From: an uncultured Mucispirillum sp.
Lineage (GTDB): Bacteria; Chrysiogenota; Deferribacteres; Deferribacterales; Mucispirillaceae
Assembly (NCBI GenBank): GCA_910586745.1
Contig: CAJUJZ010000114.1
Location: forward strand, 1-7,159
Length of the DNA: 7,159 nt
Direction: 5' to 3'
The notes below the pieces were generated by a model, which had not been told where the DNA came from, searched no databases, and saw only the letters and a program-made list of their open reading frames with translations. Shown here one piece after another: positions 1-5,479 of the stretch (positions are counted from its first letter, which is position 1; each line of letters begins with the position of its first letter). The translations under genes were made by a program, and so were the position numbers.

Positions 1-225
1 ATAGTATGCACTATATTCTTTCCTTACACTCTAATTACTGTTGAGAAATTCCACTATTCCTCGCTTTATTTCTCGGTATATCGTGCTTTTATGTCTACAT
101 AACAGTTTTGATATTTCACTTACTTTTACTTTCATTGTTAACAATATTTCTAGTTTTTAACACTCTGATGAACTTAACTGTTTATTTCTTTGATTTTTAA
201 TGTAGTATAAATTAGTGGTTGTGAA
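1..225 (-). pseudogene. IS30-family transposase, broken N-terminal part, cut by window edge
   Basis: Reading the minus strand, this frame gives the N-terminal helix-turn-helix region typical of IS30-family transposases: a stretch containing KVSEISKLLCRHKSTIY followed by REIKRG and FLNSN, then RKEYSAYY to the window edge. The RHKSTIYREIKRG core is the family hallmark for binding the element's ends. The frame is interrupted twice, by TAA at 157-159 and by TAG at 31-33, where relatives probably have a sense codon such as Trp. No ATG, GTG or TTG precedes the first stop in frame, although an AAGGAG ribosome-binding sequence sits at 226-231. It is therefore a dead remnant. The DDE catalytic domain would lie left of the window. 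The family call rests on motif recognition only. Confidence 0.7.
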
Positions 226-285
226 CTCCTTATTTATTTTTCAGCTGAAAAATATTATTTTATTTAAAGAGTTTTAACAACCACT
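214..285. repeat. Nested inverted repeats, probable IS30-type element end
   Basis: The 9-base arms AGTGGTTGT (214-222) and ACAACCACT (277-285) are exact reverse complements, and similarity extends inward (GAACTC against AAACTC on the same strand). Between them lies a perfect 16-base palindrome, TTTTTCAGCTGAAAAA, at 237-252. The outer right arm lies upstream of the IS30-like transposase start, where that element's terminal inverted repeat would be expected; the left arm then overlaps the transposase start region. The inner palindrome could form a hairpin that limits read-through or translation of the transposase. Confidence 0.5.
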
Positions 286-320
286 TTTTTATTTATTCAC
301 TTTTTCGCAATCGTTTTTAG

Positions 321-609
321 AATTTACCATATCCTGCTATTAGCAGAATATGGAAAAATAACTGGGGAAATATTTCTACTTTATTTGCTTATACTGATGA
401 AATAGGGAAAATTATTTATACCACTCATGCTATTAAATCTTTAAACAGTTTAATTAGAAAAGCTGTTAATAATAAAAAAATATTTCCTGATGGCCAGGCT
501 GCTTTTAAAGCTATTTTCTTAGCTGTAAAACAGGCTTCTAAAAAATGGACTATGCCTATCTTACTTCCAGCCTGCTTTAAATAGGTTTGAGATGGAATAT
601 GGAAATTAA
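321..609 (+). pseudogene. IS256-family (Mutator-type) transposase, 3' fragment with frameshift
   Basis: From 321 to 584 an open frame without a start codon encodes the C-terminal part of an IS256-family transposase. Recognisable blocks are YPAISRIWKNNW, then EIGKIIYTTHAIKSLN, FPDGQAAFKAIF and KKWTMPI. The family usually reads IYTTNAIES here; this copy has IKS, so the glutamate commonly assigned to the DDE triad appears to be lysine. The frame hits TAG at 582, but the expected ending ALNRFEMEYGN continues in the next frame from 574 to TAA at 607-609, showing a small indel near 565-575. TAG at 318-320 and the missing 5' two-thirds also mark it as dead. It is immediately followed by the matching element end at 613-638. 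Confidence 0.85.
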
Positions 610-612
610 GAA

Positions 613-638
613 TTTTACACAAAATTTTTTACAGTGCC
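613..638 (+). repeat. Right terminal end of the IS256-family element
   Basis: Just after the transposase stop, the sequence TTTACACAAAATTTTTTACA followed by GTGCC resembles the usual right terminal inverted repeat of IS256-family elements, which lies a few bases beyond the stop codon. The left end is not in the window, so the repeat cannot be confirmed by pairing. The outer boundary (about 638) is an estimate; CCTGCCTG follows at 637-644. Confidence 0.55.
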
Positions 639-655
639 TGCCTGTAAATTTTACA

Positions 656-820
656 TTATTTCAGTATTTTATAATATTCTTTTAAGTCATTTAATGTAAT
701 ATCATTCCATTTATCAAGGTTATTGTCCCTTATTAAATCCTTTGAAGCTAAAAATTCAAAGCTTTTAGCTGTAATATGGAACCTGTTTTTTCCATTATTT
801 CTTTTATGGAACTGCTTTAT
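656..820 (-). pseudogene. Coding-like tail in another frame, probable displaced C-terminus of the 8-heme cytochrome
   Basis: On the minus strand a frame open from 820 to TAA at 656-658 encodes about 50 residues that look like real protein: FHKRNNGKNRFHITAKS, then FEFLASKDLIRDN, LDKWNDITLND and LKEYYKILK. It has no start codon or ribosome-binding site of its own and overlaps the last codons of the 8-heme cytochrome, one frame off. The cytochrome product ends abruptly in AVP, so a one-base-class indel near 806-815 could have cut the original C-terminus off. Alternatively it is a remnant of another gene brought next to it by the transposon, whose end lies only 18 bases away. No database comparison was possible. 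Confidence 0.5.
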
Positions 821-1946
821 TTATAAGCACTTTTAACTGGTCTAATTTTTCAAAATATTTCTGTAGATATTCTTTTGATTTTACATTTATTTTTTCATTA
901 TATTCCTGCCTTGTTACAAAGCGGGCATTATTTATTGAAAAACCATTACTGTTATAAAATGACTTTACAGCAAGACCGTCTTTATCTGGGTATAATATTC
1001 TGTTTTCATCACTTTCTAATAAAAACGCTCTTTCATTACCATGACATGATGAACATAAAACAGTTTCTTTTCTTACAGTGTGGGGATAAGTTACTTTCCA
1101 CCTGTTTGCAATCATTTTATTTTCCTGCCCTACTGTTAAATCTTTATATGTATTTGTAGTAAAGATAATTTTAGATGGTTTTGCAGGCATATATTTTCCT
1201 GTTTTATTATCTATTACAAGCGGCGGTCTTTCATTTACACGCATAAAGCTGCTTTTAAAATATTCATCACTTATCTGTGGCAGTTCTTTTACAAATTCTG
1301 CATAAGAGCTTTCTCTAAACCTTAAATAAAATGTACCAAGCTCCATAGGTGCATAGGCTGCATGGCATGAAATACAGGCTACTTTGTCATGGCCTTTTAT
1401 GCTGTGGTCTATAATTTTTGTATTATAAGTATGGCAGGAAAGGCATTCTTTTGCTTTTTCCCTGCCCTGAATATTATTTTTTGAATGACACTGGCTGCAC
1501 TGCATACCTGCTTCATAATGAACATCGGTCAGCATTTTTAAATAATATTCGCTGTCTTTTTCTATACCCCTTTTATATCTTTCATGGTCTTCCCTTATTC
1601 CAAGTCCAGTATATTCTATTCCTGTATATGTATCTTTATGACATGTAAGGCAGTCATCAACTTTTGGTTTTGATATATTTTTGCCACTTCCCTTGTGGCA
1701 GTCTTCGCATTTAGATATATGGCATGAATTATAGCAGTGCTTTTCACCAAATTCGCCGTCAAACTGGTGAAATGTTTTATCTACAAAGGCTTTCTCTGAT
1801 ATTTTGCCTGTCATTGTAATATTTTCAATACTGCAGTCTGTATGGCAGTCTGTACATATCTGTTTTGCATTATATTCTGGGTGCCCTGCATAAACTGCAC
1901 TAGCGAATAAGAGGCTTATGAATATCATCATTAAGTATTTTTTCAT
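804..1946 (-). CDS. extM: Octaheme c-type cytochrome, ExtM-like
   Basis: A 380-residue exported cytochrome. The signal peptide is MKKYLMMIFISLLFASAVYA, with cleavage before Gly21, so the protein is predicted to be periplasmic and soluble. Seven CXXCH motifs begin at C31, C80, C99, C150, C168, C191 and C298. An eighth site, CYNSCH at C71, is a CX3CH variant. The first seven sites lie within residues 31-195; a long heme-free segment (196-297) follows, then the last heme next to VTYPHTVRKETVLC and the block PDKDGLAVKSFYN. ATG 1944-1946 is preceded by AGGA eight bases upstream. The gene overlaps the end of the 12-heme cytochrome gene by 47 bases, so translation is probably coupled. The likely role is electron transfer between the inner membrane and the outer-membrane conduit. 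The extM name rests on operon order and heme content. The C-terminus may be frameshifted (see 656-820). Confidence 0.9.
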   Translation of the reverse strand: MKKYLMMIFISLLFASAVYAGHPEYNAKQICTDCHTDCSIENITMTGKISEKAFVDKTFHQFDGEFGEKHCYNSCHISKCEDCHKGSGKNISKPKVDDCLTCHKDTYTGIEYTGLGIREDHERYKRGIEKDSEYYLKMLTDVHYEAGMQCSQCHSKNNIQGREKAKECLSCHTYNTKIIDHSIKGHDKVACISCHAAYAPMELGTFYLRFRESSYAEFVKELPQISDEYFKSSFMRVNERPPLVIDNKTGKYMPAKPSKIIFTTNTYKDLTVGQENKMIANRWKVTYPHTVRKETVLCSSCHGNERAFLLESDENRILYPDKDGLAVKSFYNSNGFSINNARFVTRQEYNEKINVKSKEYLQKYFEKLDQLKVLINKAVP

Positions 1947-3756
1947 AGTCTATATCCTGCTGATAGTATTTACTGTCTTTTTCACTGTGGCATAAAATAC
2001 ACTTCATTACATCTACTGCATTTACTATTTCCTGCCTGCTTAATGGGCTTGAACCCTCACGCACAATATCTGATTTTGATTTAAACTCTCCATTTTCTAC
2101 TGCATATATAGAATTCAGCGGCACAGGGCAGTTATCACACCTTACAGCTGATGTTAAAGTGCTATCTTGAGCTGAAAACAACCCGTCCCCAAAGCCGTAG
2201 AAGAATAAAATGGAGTGGCAGCTTTCACATCGGACTGCTTTTTTGCCTGTATTATGACCATAAAATGGAGCATATTTCATCTGCGGTCTTCCCCTGAAAT
2301 CTACCATTTTATCATTTGATACTATATTACCATTTTCATCAATATGAGTTAAAAATGTCTGACATCCTGGAGTTACAGGAGCAATTTTTCCTTTCTGGTT
2401 ATATGCTAAAGGAAAAGGATAAAATGTTCTCAAATCTTCTGTTTCCATAAACTGTCCCACTGTTTCTTTATTTTTAACAAAGTCATACATAGTTTTAGTT
2501 TCATTATATTCCACATGGCATCCGTAGCACTGTATCACATTTGCAGAGTGGCATGTGTAACATTCCATTTTATTATGGCCTTGAATATTATGCTCCATAG
2601 TGCCTGTAATAACTTTTACTTCTCTTTCCCTGCCTGTTCTTTTGCTCATTAATATTATTTTATTATCTTTTTCATATACATTAGAATAAGGTCTGCCTTT
2701 ATCTGTAAGCACCATTTTACTTCCATATTCTATTTTATCAATATATGGTGAGCCTTTCAAATATGGTACCATATTTTCTTTAACTGACACAGCTGTTTTT
2801 GGTTTTTCATTATATGAGCCATGGCAGCTTTCACAGCTTACTTCTATCTGCTCATACATATTTTCGTAATAATAGCCATCCCCCATTATTTCCATTGTTG
2901 TGTGGCAGTCTATACATTCCATACCACGAGCATGGTGTATATCGTCTTGAAAATGGCGTGTATTTCTTAAACCGCTTGCAAGGTCAGGACCTGGAACACC
3001 TTCTTTTAATGGCACAAGTGCATTATTGCCGTCATACAAACCTTTATATGATAATGCAATACGACCGCTTCTGTTATGACAGGCAAGACATACATTATCA
3101 TCTGGCAGAGATTTTATTTCATGGGTAACAGAATGCATACTTCTTGCCTGCATAGATTTATCATTTCCAGAATATTCACCAAAATCACCATAAGGAAAAT
3201 GGCATGTGGAACAGCCGGAAGAATGAACACCTTGATACCCCATATCTGCAGCCTGACCAACATGGCATGCTGAACAGAATTTTCTATACATATCTGCAGA
3301 AATTGTATCATATTCTGAAATATTATCTATTGTAATAACACTGCCGTCTTTACCGTATATTTTATCATTATTGTTTTGAGAATACAGTTTACCGTTTTCT
3401 TCACCCCAGGCAGCAAGTGTGTTTTTAATTATACCAGTATTTGTAAGCATTAGAGAAGATGAAACTCTCTTTACTTCATACTCATGACACTTGCCGCATG
3501 TCTGCATCCATACAGATGGGTCTGACGGATTATTTTTGCCATACATATTTGCATGTGCTGTGTCTTTATCCATTGTAAGAGAATTGCCTCCATGACAGTC
3601 TGTGCATGATAAATTACTGTGAGATGCTGAAACTGTTTCTATACCTTCATGGCATAAAATACATGATGATATTTCTTTATTATCATTAGTAAAAAGATAA
3701 TAAATACAGGCAAAAACAAAAAGTAAAAGTATTATTAAAAAAACAATCTTTTTCAT
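1900..3756 (-). CDS. extKL: Dodecaheme c-type cytochrome with a thirteenth degenerate site, ExtKL-like
   Basis: A 618-residue multiheme cytochrome. Twelve CXXCH motifs start at C32, C51, C87, C161, C182, C223, C281, C308, C399, C410, C510 and C586. A further site at C540 reads CDNCP, with proline in place of the heme-ligand histidine. The N-terminus MKKIVFLIILLLFVFAC is hydrophobic; C17 follows V-F-A, an imperfect lipobox, so it may be a lipoprotein or keep an N-terminal membrane anchor. The segment PVTPGCQTFL (residues 460-469) and the heme order resemble large cytochromes of metal-reducer conduits. ATG 3754-3756 was chosen because it gives a normal Met-Lys-Lys signal start; a TTG six bases upstream is possible. 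No clear Shine-Dalgarno sequence precedes either. It lies 241 bases after the small periplasmic gene and overlaps the 8-heme gene. The predicted role is the electron-carrying part of an outer-membrane conduit or a terminal reductase; extKL is assigned by order and size. Confidence 0.9.
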   Translation of the reverse strand: MKKIVFLIILLLFVFACIYYLFTNDNKEISSCILCHEGIETVSASHSNLSCTDCHGGNSLTMDKDTAHANMYGKNNPSDPSVWMQTCGKCHEYEVKRVSSSLMLTNTGIIKNTLAAWGEENGKLYSQNNNDKIYGKDGSVITIDNISEYDTISADMYRKFCSACHVGQAADMGYQGVHSSGCSTCHFPYGDFGEYSGNDKSMQARSMHSVTHEIKSLPDDNVCLACHNRSGRIALSYKGLYDGNNALVPLKEGVPGPDLASGLRNTRHFQDDIHHARGMECIDCHTTMEIMGDGYYYENMYEQIEVSCESCHGSYNEKPKTAVSVKENMVPYLKGSPYIDKIEYGSKMVLTDKGRPYSNVYEKDNKIILMSKRTGREREVKVITGTMEHNIQGHNKMECYTCHSANVIQCYGCHVEYNETKTMYDFVKNKETVGQFMETEDLRTFYPFPLAYNQKGKIAPVTPGCQTFLTHIDENGNIVSNDKMVDFRGRPQMKYAPFYGHNTGKKAVRCESCHSILFFYGFGDGLFSAQDSTLTSAVRCDNCPVPLNSIYAVENGEFKSKSDIVREGSSPLSRQEIVNAVDVMKCILCHSEKDSKYYQQDIDYEKILNDDIHKPLIR

Positions 3757-3841
3757 AAGCAAGTATATAATAAATTTACATTTTTTGCACTAATAATATA
3801 AAGCATTTTAAATTTTTTATAAAAGATTAATTAATTTCTTC

Positions 3842-3855
3842 GCCTGCTTTCAGGC
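3842..3855. repeat. Short inverted repeat (5-bp stem, 4-base loop)
   Basis: GCCTG CTTT CAGGC can form a small perfect hairpin within the leader of the 12-heme cytochrome gene. On the minus strand it is followed by mixed A/T without a clean T-run, so it is a weak terminator candidate; an mRNA processing or protein-binding role is equally possible. Confidence 0.35.
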
Positions 3856-3946
3856 TAGACATTGAAACTAAAATATATTATAAATTTTACTGCTTAAACT
3901 ATTATGGAACACGCAGGGCATAATATATTTTTATTGAAATTAATAA

Positions 3947-3965
3947 GGGGAAGCTGTGCTTCCCC
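3947..3965 (-). terminator. Strong hairpin after the small periplasmic gene, probable partial terminator
   Basis: GGGGAAGC (3947-3954) and GCTTCCCC (3958-3965) form a perfect 8-bp GC-rich stem with a 3-base loop, by far the most GC-rich structure in this gap. On the minus strand it starts 33 bases after the stop of the small gene and is followed by TTATTAATTT, an imperfect T-tract. It probably terminates most transcription, or protects the 3' end of the upstream message, with some read-through to the cytochrome genes. Confidence 0.7.
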
Positions 3966-3997
3966 CGAAAATATAAACATCTAGGAAATGCTGTAAA

Positions 3998-4204
3998 TTA
4001 GCAGCCAGACATTCTTGGTTTTTTAGCTTTTTTAGCTTTTTCTGCATCAACAGAAACTGCATCACCAGCTTTAAACTTGTTACCTTTTACTTCAATAGTA
4101 ACTTTATCGCCATCAACAGAAACTACTGTTCCTGATTGTGGAGCTGCGAAAGCAAAGCTGGCAGCTGCGAAAGTTGTTAATACTACAAGTGCAATTTTTT
4201 TCAT
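3998..4204 (-). CDS. extJ: Small periplasmic protein with C-terminal Ser-Gly-Cys, ExtJ-like
   Basis: A 68-residue protein with a clear signal peptide, MKKIALVVLTTFAAASFAFA, predicted to be cut before Ala21 and leaving about 48 residues. The mature part starts SGTVVSVDGDKVTIEVKG, which looks like a small beta-strand fold; then come KFKAGDAVSVD, a lysine-rich run (EKAKKAKKPR) and the ending MSGC. The only cysteine is the last residue. The start ATG 4202-4204 has GAGGTG at 4209-4214. It follows the porin gene by 52 bases. Size and position match the small protein ExtJ of the Geobacter ext locus, whose biochemical function I do not know. The free terminal thiol and cationic tail would suit an oxyanion- or sulfur-carrying partner, or attachment to another component; this is inference. 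Confidence 0.88.
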   Translation of the reverse strand: MKKIALVVLTTFAAASFAFAAPQSGTVVSVDGDKVTIEVKGNKFKAGDAVSVDAEKAKKAKKPRMSGC

Positions 4205-4226
4205 AAGTCACCTCATCATATATTAT

Positions 4227-4240
4227 GGAGTATCTACTCC
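4227..4240 (-). promoter_or_regulatory. Small hairpin in the leader of the ExtJ-like gene
   Basis: GGAGT (4227-4231) and ACTCC (4236-4240) pair exactly around a four-base loop, in the 52-base gap between porin stop and the small gene's start. On the minus-strand message the first arm contains AAGGAG, a decoy Shine-Dalgarno-like sequence sequestered in the stem, while the true GAGGTG site downstream stays open. It may mark an RNA processing or stability point. Confidence 0.4.
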
Positions 4241-4256
4241 TTATATTTTTAACTGA

Positions 4257-5453
4257 TTAGAACCTAAACTGCATATAAACTTCTACTGTGTTAAAGTCTT
4301 GATAATTAGGGTCATCAGGGTCATCTTTTGCAAACATTGTTCTAGAATACTGTGCAGTAAGTTTAATGTTTTGCCCATCTATATAGTAGTTAAAGCCAGC
4401 ACCTGCCCATTGTATATTTTGATTATAAAATGCTTGGTTTTTGCTGTCAAGTCTTGCAAAATAGTAATTGTCATATCTTGCAAAGAATTGTAAAGGTATG
4501 TTTGGAAGCATATAACCTATTTTTACATAGTAGCCTCTTTTTTGACCATTTTGACCATAAGATTCTGCTGAAGCAAACTCACCTTTATAAGCATCTCCCA
4601 TATTAATATCTAAATAAGCAGCAGATGCAGTGAATACACCTACATTTTCAAAACCTTGTTCATAGAAAATATCTACAGAGTAAGCAAGATAATCCTGCAC
4701 ACCAGTTAAGTTAACAGCATCAGTGTATACAACATTTGGTTCATACTGAACAGCACCACCAATAGTTAATACTTGTTTATTGCCTCTGTATGTTCCTTTC
4801 ATACCGTAGTCGGTTTCTTTATCTTCTAATAAAGAGAACTGTAAACGGCCTGTATAACGGAACTGGCTCATATCAGATGCAAAAAGGTCACCACTTTTAC
4901 CAGTTTTACCTTCCATAACATCAAAACGGTATTGTATCCAGCCATCTAAAATATTACCCCATACAGCAACACCTATATCACGGCTTGTTTTAAATGTAGT
5001 GTTGATAAATAATGAGCGGTCTAAGTTTAATGGCTCAAAGCAAGCTTCTAAGTTTTCGCGAGTAAGGTTATGCTTAAATTTACCTAATTGAAATCTTAAG
5101 AAATCAAATGGGTCATATCTGATTTGAGCATCTAAAACATAAAAGTTTTGGTTAGGCTGGTCAGATATGCTTAATGGGTTAATGATTTTATTTTCAATAT
5201 ATTCTGTTTGAAAATAAAAGCTTAATACATCGTTATATGTTCCAATAAACCCAAGTCTGTTTCTTCTAAAATTTAAGTTTAAGGCAGCTTCATCACTCAT
5301 AACGCCTGTGCCTGTATCACGATAGGTTAAACCAAATTGTGTATCATAAAATATTTTTAAATAAGCATTTTCACCAAGCTGAATAGGCTCAAAAGCATAA
5401 ACAGAAGATGCAAAAATACTAACCATAGTTATAATTAACAGTCCTTTTTTCAT
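4257..5453 (-). CDS. extI: Outer-membrane porin (OprO/OprP-like beta-barrel), ExtI-like
   Basis: A 398-residue outer-membrane beta-barrel. The signal peptide is MKKGLLIITMVSIFASSVYA, with mature Phe21. The body shows alternating strands rich in aromatic residues (for example RNRLGFIGTYNDVLSFYFQT, FKHNLTRENLEACFEPLNLD, AGAGFNYYIDGQNIKLTAQY) and ends in YMQFRF, the terminal phenylalanine recognised by the barrel assembly machinery. The layout is that of phosphate-selective-porin-type proteins. AAGGAG at 5461-5466 precedes the ATG. It lies 26 bases after the rhodanese gene, clearly in the same operon. In Geobacter the corresponding ExtI has been linked to selenite/tellurite reduction. Here it could be a channel for an oxyanion or the sheath of a cytochrome conduit; the sequence alone cannot decide. 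Confidence 0.9.
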   Translation of the reverse strand: MKKGLLIITMVSIFASSVYAFEPIQLGENAYLKIFYDTQFGLTYRDTGTGVMSDEAALNLNFRRNRLGFIGTYNDVLSFYFQTEYIENKIINPLSISDQPNQNFYVLDAQIRYDPFDFLRFQLGKFKHNLTRENLEACFEPLNLDRSLFINTTFKTSRDIGVAVWGNILDGWIQYRFDVMEGKTGKSGDLFASDMSQFRYTGRLQFSLLEDKETDYGMKGTYRGNKQVLTIGGAVQYEPNVVYTDAVNLTGVQDYLAYSVDIFYEQGFENVGVFTASAAYLDINMGDAYKGEFASAESYGQNGQKRGYYVKIGYMLPNIPLQFFARYDNYYFARLDSKNQAFYNQNIQWAGAGFNYYIDGQNIKLTAQYSRTMFAKDDPDDPNYQDFNTVEVYMQFRF

Positions 5454-5460
5454 ATCTATT

Positions 5461-5466
5461 CTCCTT
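5461..5466 (-). promoter_or_regulatory. Ribosome-binding site of the porin gene
   Basis: AAGGAG on the minus strand, seven bases before ATG 5451-5453, inside the 26-base gap after the rhodanese gene. It fixes the porin start. Confidence 0.7.
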
Positions 5467-5479
5467 ATCTATACTTTTA

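Larger units (their letters stand above)
3757..3997. other. Non-coding gap between small periplasmic gene and 12-heme cytochrome gene
   Basis: This 241-base AT-rich stretch has no supportable gene on either strand. It contains the strong hairpin at 3947-3965 and a smaller perfect stem (GCCTG / CAGGC, 3842-3846 with 3851-3855). On the minus strand there are TATAAT-like boxes (for example near 3870-3885 and 3787-3795) but no convincing -35 at the right distance. A second promoter for the cytochrome genes is possible but not shown. The length and the hairpins suggest the cytochromes are expressed at a different level from the three upstream genes. Confidence 0.6.

Noticed and set aside
425..622. 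Minus-strand open frame of 65 codons
   Set aside because: It is antisense to the IS256-family remnant, whose plus-strand frame shows clear transposase motifs.
875..1648. Two plus-strand open frames (875-1159 and 1418-1648) inside the 8-heme cytochrome gene
   Set aside because: Both are antisense to a gene with eight heme motifs and have no ribosome-binding site or recognisable domain; the histidine-rich and tyrosine-rich look is a shadow of the opposite strand.
2799..3311. Open frames on both strands inside the 12-heme cytochrome gene (2799-3128 +, 3076-3273 +, 3114-3311 -)
   Set aside because: They overlap the heme-rich reading frame and lack start signals of their own.
4002..4050. Repeated TTTTTAGC units in the small gene
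   Set aside because: They simply encode the repeated Lys-Ala-Lys-Lys codons of the cationic tail and are not an independent repeat.
4299..4493. Plus-strand open frame inside the porin gene
   Set aside because: Antisense shadow of the barrel-coding frame; no ribosome-binding site.
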